Below, piece after piece: positions 7,162 through 9,884 of a DNA stretch of 9,884 bases (its first letter is position 1; each line of letters begins with the position of its first letter). The DNA comes from Bacteroidota bacterium. Its GTDB lineage: Bacteria; Bacteroidota; Bacteroidia; Bacteroidales; GCA-2748055. The translations under genes and the position numbers were made by a program. Under the pieces are notes generated by a model. It was not told the DNA's origin and searched no databases. It saw only the letters and a program-made list of their open reading frames with translations. Where the stretch lies: the NCBI GenBank assembly GCA_024244665.1, contig JAAEOI010000040.1, positions 1-9,884 on the forward strand, read 5' to 3'.

Positions 7162-7398
7162 CTACAGTAAAACGAGCCTCTTCCTTTGCCCAATCCTTTG
7201 CTCTTGAGGAAAGTCGGCAAATGACGACGTCATCCATTCTTCCGGTTCCAGCACCCTATCGGAAATAATCTCCGAATCCATTGTGGTGATGTTCTCCGAC
7301 AATGCTGGGATCGTATCTTCCAGAAGTGTTGATTTTCCTGTTGATGTGTTTACCAACAATGCCAGTGCGGATCCTATGAATAATACTTTTGCTTTCAT
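7162..7398 (-). CDS. Small predicted secreted protein of unknown function (78 aa)
   Basis: I take ATG at 7398 as the start; a GTG codon directly before it (7401) would add one residue. Residues 1-20 look like a signal peptide: MKAKVLF, then a hydrophobic IGSALALLV, with likely cleavage near STG. The mature part of about 57 residues is acidic in the middle, has EPEEWMTSSF at about residues 51-60, and ends in a basic-hydrophobic tail (QRKRLVLL). The E..WM...F pattern recalls short motifs in small exported proteins of this phylum, but that is from memory and with a single copy. A good promoter upstream and a possible terminator downstream argue for a real gene. It lies on the same strand as the propeller gene but appears to be its own transcript. 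No function can be assigned. Confidence 0.6.
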   Translation of the reverse strand: MKAKVLFIGSALALLVNTSTGKSTLLEDTIPALSENITTMDSEIISDRVLEPEEWMTSSFADFPQEQRIGQRKRLVLL

Positions 7399-7432
7399 CA
7401 CTTTAGGTTTTAATCCTTTGTCAAATTCACTT

Positions 7433-7463
7433 CAAAAATAGGAGCCATGATCATCGGAGTAAA
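7433..7463 (-). promoter_or_regulatory. Promoter of the small secreted-protein gene
   Basis: On the minus strand TATTTTTG (7440-7433) is an exact -7 box (TAnnTTTG), and TTTA (7463-7460) lies 19 bases upstream as a near match to the -33 TTTG. Expected initiation is about 7426, giving a leader of nearly 30 bases. This is the best -33/-7 pair in the window. The rest of the 7399-7599 gap holds no other clear element beyond weak stems after the propeller stop. Confidence 0.6.
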
Positions 7464-7599
7464 CAGTAAATCGGCGAGTTGACACTTATTATCGGTAAAA
7501 CATGCGGAATGGAAGAAAACTTGTTTTCAAGATTGAGGAACGGGAGTCTATTCTGGCAGAAATAGAAAACGAAGAGGGACGGCACCCGTGTGGCCCCTG

Positions 7600-7863
7600 T
7601 CATAACACTATCATGGATCTGCTTGCAATCCCTTCTTTTGTTGTTAGTTTATAGATATAAACTCCCGGCTTCACCAGTGTTCCATTCACATCATTACCGT
7701 TCCAACTAACAGTATGGATTCCTTTATCCCGGTATCCTTCATGAATCATACTAATAAATCTGCCATTTGTATCGTATATGACCAGTGCCGCATTTCCGGA
7801 CTCTTTCAGAGTGAAGGATATTTCGGTGTGGTTTGAAAAGGGATTTGGCTGGTTTTGTGATAG
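7600..7863 (-). other. Type A T9SS C-terminal sorting domain (part of the propeller protein)
   Basis: The final 87 residues begin LSQNQPNPFSNHTEISFTL, continue with ALVIYDTNGR, then GIHTVSWNGNDVNG and PGVYIYKL, and end SMIVL. This is the standard order of the Por-secretion-system (TIGR04183-type) sorting signal: a PNPF motif, a YD..GR strand, a W.G.D..G turn and a GVY.Y.L strand. It directs transport across the outer membrane by T9SS, with removal of the domain by the sortase PorU. Its presence implies that the host has a T9SS, although no T9SS machinery gene is in the window. Confidence 0.92.
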
Positions 7864-9884
7864 GGAAGAGGCAAAAGGGGAATGTATCTCCGGAGTATAA
7901 GTGGATAGGTAGGAAGGATCAATATGGAGTATTACACCTCCCGTTCCAACCGTCCATCCATTTACATTGTCGGCAAATGAAACTGCTTTTAAAGAGACCC
8001 CCATGGCTGCATGCTCCATTTGTTCCCAGGACTCCCCCCCATCCTGTGAGTACATTATGATGCCCCAGCTGCCCACCATCCATCCATGTATGGAGTCTGT
8101 AAAACAGAGATCGGTGAAGTTATAATCGTTTTCCAGGTCCTCACTCCAGGTCTCTCCTCCGTCGGTCGATGCGAAGTTTGCTTCACCGCAAATCGTAGCA
8201 TGCAAATCATCAGAAAAAGCAATATCGTAGGTATTGGTCCAATCTTCAGGCAGGTATTTCCGCGTCCAGCTTGCTCCCCCGTCTTCCGTTTTTAGCAGAT
8301 CACATTGTGCTCCAAGGATCCAACCGCTTTGTTCATTCTGAAAATGAAGTGCCCCCGATCTGATTCCCCATCCAATGGTAATATTTCCTTTCTGTCCCGT
8401 ATTGACCCCCTCCCAGCTGGTTCCGCCATCTGATGTTTTAAGCGCTTGTATATACATATCGGGATAGGGTATCTCATTGCTCAGAGCCCAACCCTTCTGA
8501 TCATCAAAGAAGAAAAGATCAACGATCTGATTACTTGCAACATCCTGAACCTGCTGAACCCAGGTCTCTCCTCCGTCATTGGTATGCAAAATTCCGGAAT
8601 TGGTGTTGACATCATACCTCTCCACTTTGCCTACCGCCCAGCCGGTACTCCCATTCACAAACTCAACAGCATTGAGTCTGGTGTTCATACCCGATACTAT
8701 TTCTGTCTGGAATGAGTATTGTTCCTCCCAGCTTTCTCCCCCATCATCGGAATGCAGAATCACCTGGGCCCAGGACTCAGGCTCTTCACTTTTCTGACCC
8801 ACTACCCAGCCCTTTGACACATCGATAAAGAATACGTCCTCAAAGTTGTACAGGGTATTGATCAAATGATGGGTAAACAAGTGATCGCCATAACTTTCGG
8901 CGAAGCCTTCTTGGGAATCCTCGTAATCACCCCATGGGTCATCCGATCTGACCAGGTATCCCTGGTCTCCCATAGCAATAACTTTCTCTTCCTGAACTTC
9001 CAATCCGTAAATACCCTGGCCATCGTGTTTATCCATCCGGATGATGTCCCAGCTTTCGCCTCCGTCCATCGTACGGTATACAGGTGGTCCCCAAGCTGCC
9101 CCATAGCTAGATCCCATGGCATATCCATGAAGCGAGTCCAGGAAATCAACCTCCCAAAGCGTGCGATTTTCTTCACAACGCTGCCAGTTATCGCCACCAT
9201 CTGAGCTGCGAAAAATGGAACCATTTGTTTCCCCGGAGTTGGCTTTAAAACCGACCATGAATCCGTGATCCGCATCTGGAAAAACAATATCTGTAAATAC
9301 AAAATCCAGGTCGGGACTGTACTTCTCTATCCAGGTTTCACCCCCATCATTGGTATAATAGGCTGCACACTTTGTTTCGACGATATAATCAATATCCTCA
9401 TTTTTCACCCCGATGGCCCATCCTTCCAGATTGGATGTAAAGTAAATGCAATGAATGAGCCCTGCTTCTTCAGGTAGGAACTGCTCAGACCAGTTATCAC
9501 CCCCATTGGTGGTATGCAATATCTTTCCCTTCCAGGCCTCTGGATCTCCCCGGAAATCTGTTTTCAACACCTCATTGGCCACTACCCACCCATGGGAAGC
9601 ATCGGCAAAACAGAGGGATTTAAGATCCAGGTCTGTTCCTAGCTCTGTTCTTGTCCAATGGTCTCCCCCGTCGAGGGTGTGCAGGAGCAGGCCTGATGTA
9701 CCTGTTATCCAACCTTCTTCAGTGTCGAGGAATTGAACATCCCATAGTTGTTCTGAGAAGTGAATATCCGCAGGGAGCCAATTATATCCTCCGTCTGTGC
9801 TCTTTAAAATAGTACTTCTAAAGGCTTTAAGGTTTTGGTCCCAGTGCGGATCGCCTACTGCAAAAGCAATTTCCTCATTTAACA
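7600..9884 (-). CDS. Secreted YCF48/Asp-box beta-propeller protein with T9SS sorting domain (5' end missing)
   Basis: The frame is open from the stop at 7600 to the right edge, giving 760 visible residues with no start. A GTG at 9582 could be misread as a start, but the 100 codons before it continue the same repeats. Roughly twelve Asp-box units are visible (for example STDGGYNW, TLDGGDHW, TNDGGETW, SSDGGDNW, TSDGGTSW, STDGGETW), each usually followed about 20-35 residues later by a GW.VG strand (HGWVVA, EGWAIG, KGWVVG, SGWILG, HGWMVG, NGWTVG). This is the blade pattern of YCF48/HCF136-like and sialidase/sortilin propellers. Twelve or more blades exceed a single 7-blade ring, so at least two propellers, or one large one, are likely. 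The last 87 residues are a T9SS sorting domain, so the mature protein should be exported to the surface or released. No catalytic residues are recognisable; the ligand is unknown. Confidence 0.88.
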   Translation of the reverse strand, partial: LNEEIAFAVGDPHWDQNLKAFRSTILKSTDGGYNWLPADIHFSEQLWDVQFLDTEEGWITGTSGLLLHTLDGGDHWTRTELGTDLDLKSLCFADASHGWVVANEVLKTDFRGDPEAWKGKILHTTNGGDNWSEQFLPEEAGLIHCIYFTSNLEGWAIGVKNEDIDYIVETKCAAYYTNDGGETWIEKYSPDLDFVFTDIVFPDADHGFMVGFKANSGETNGSIFRSSDGGDNWQRCEENRTLWEVDFLDSLHGYAMGSSYGAAWGPPVYRTMDGGESWDIIRMDKHDGQGIYGLEVQEEKVIAMGDQGYLVRSDDPWGDYEDSQEGFAESYGDHLFTHHLINTLYNFEDVFFIDVSKGWVVGQKSEEPESWAQVILHSDDGGESWEEQYSFQTEIVSGMNTRLNAVEFVNGSTGWAVGKVERYDVNTNSGILHTNDGGETWVQQVQDVASNQIVDLFFFDDQKGWALSNEIPYPDMYIQALKTSDGGTSWEGVNTGQKGNITIGWGIRSGALHFQNEQSGWILGAQCDLLKTEDGGASWTRKYLPEDWTNTYDIAFSDDLHATICGEANFASTDGGETWSEDLENDYNFTDLCFTDSIHGWMVGSWGIIMYSQDGGESWEQMEHAAMGVSLKAVSFADNVNGWTVGTGGVILHIDPSYLSTYTPEIHSPFASSLSQNQPNPFSNHTEISFTLKESGNAALVIYDTNGRFISMIHEGYRDKGIHTVSWNGNDVNGTLVKPGVYIYKLTTKEGIASRSMIVL

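Noticed and set aside
7502..7654. A 50-codon plus-strand ORF starting at ATG 7502 with a CGPC stretch.
   Set aside because: It runs antisense into the propeller sorting domain for its last 18 codons, has no good promoter or ribosome site, and matches nothing I recognise. Its first half has plausible codons, so it was considered, but a chance ORF is more likely.

Overview
The window looks like a chromosomal segment from a member of the Bacteroidota. Three signs support this. The protein at the right edge ends in a type IX secretion (T9SS) C-terminal sorting domain. Three intergenic regions carry exact or one-off matches to the Bacteroidota sigma factor -7 box (TAnnTTTG). A TPR protein is paired with an outer-membrane barrel whose mature N-terminus contains VVKPYSPT, which I associate with this phylum. 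Marinilabiliales or a related order is only a guess. I saw no rRNA, tRNA, CRISPR array or insertion sequence.

Layout from left to right. Bases 1-1272 (minus strand) hold a two-gene unit: a 392-residue AAA/ABC-type ATPase, overlapped by 4 bases (ATGA) with the first 32 codons of a protein whose N-terminus resembles TOPRIM/DUF4276-type proteins. ATPase plus TOPRIM pairs are a recurring anti-phage architecture (OLD, PARIS and Gabija are known variants), so this is the best candidate for an interesting system, but the effector gene runs out of the window. Its leader (1273-1400) has GTAA repeats, a 13/14 inverted repeat around an 88-bp spacer, and a weak promoter candidate inside that spacer.

Bases 1401-6180 (minus strand) are a tightly spaced envelope operon: a 1013-residue secreted TPR protein followed 7 bp later by a predicted outer-membrane beta-barrel protein. 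This operon diverges from ftsE (6315-7034, plus strand), with both promoters in the 134 bp between the start codons. FtsE is complete and has every ABC motif; FtsX is not encoded here.

Bases 7035-7161 separate ftsE from a convergent small gene and contain an imperfect hairpin. The small gene (7162-7398, minus) encodes a 78-residue predicted secreted protein with its own clear promoter. Bases 7600-9884 (minus) hold the 3' 760 codons of a large secreted YCF48/Asp-box beta-propeller protein that ends in the T9SS sorting domain; its start is beyond the right edge.

The theme is therefore cell envelope and secretion (divisome ATPase, periplasmic TPR scaffold, outer-membrane barrel, T9SS cargo), with a possible defence module immediately downstream of the envelope operon.
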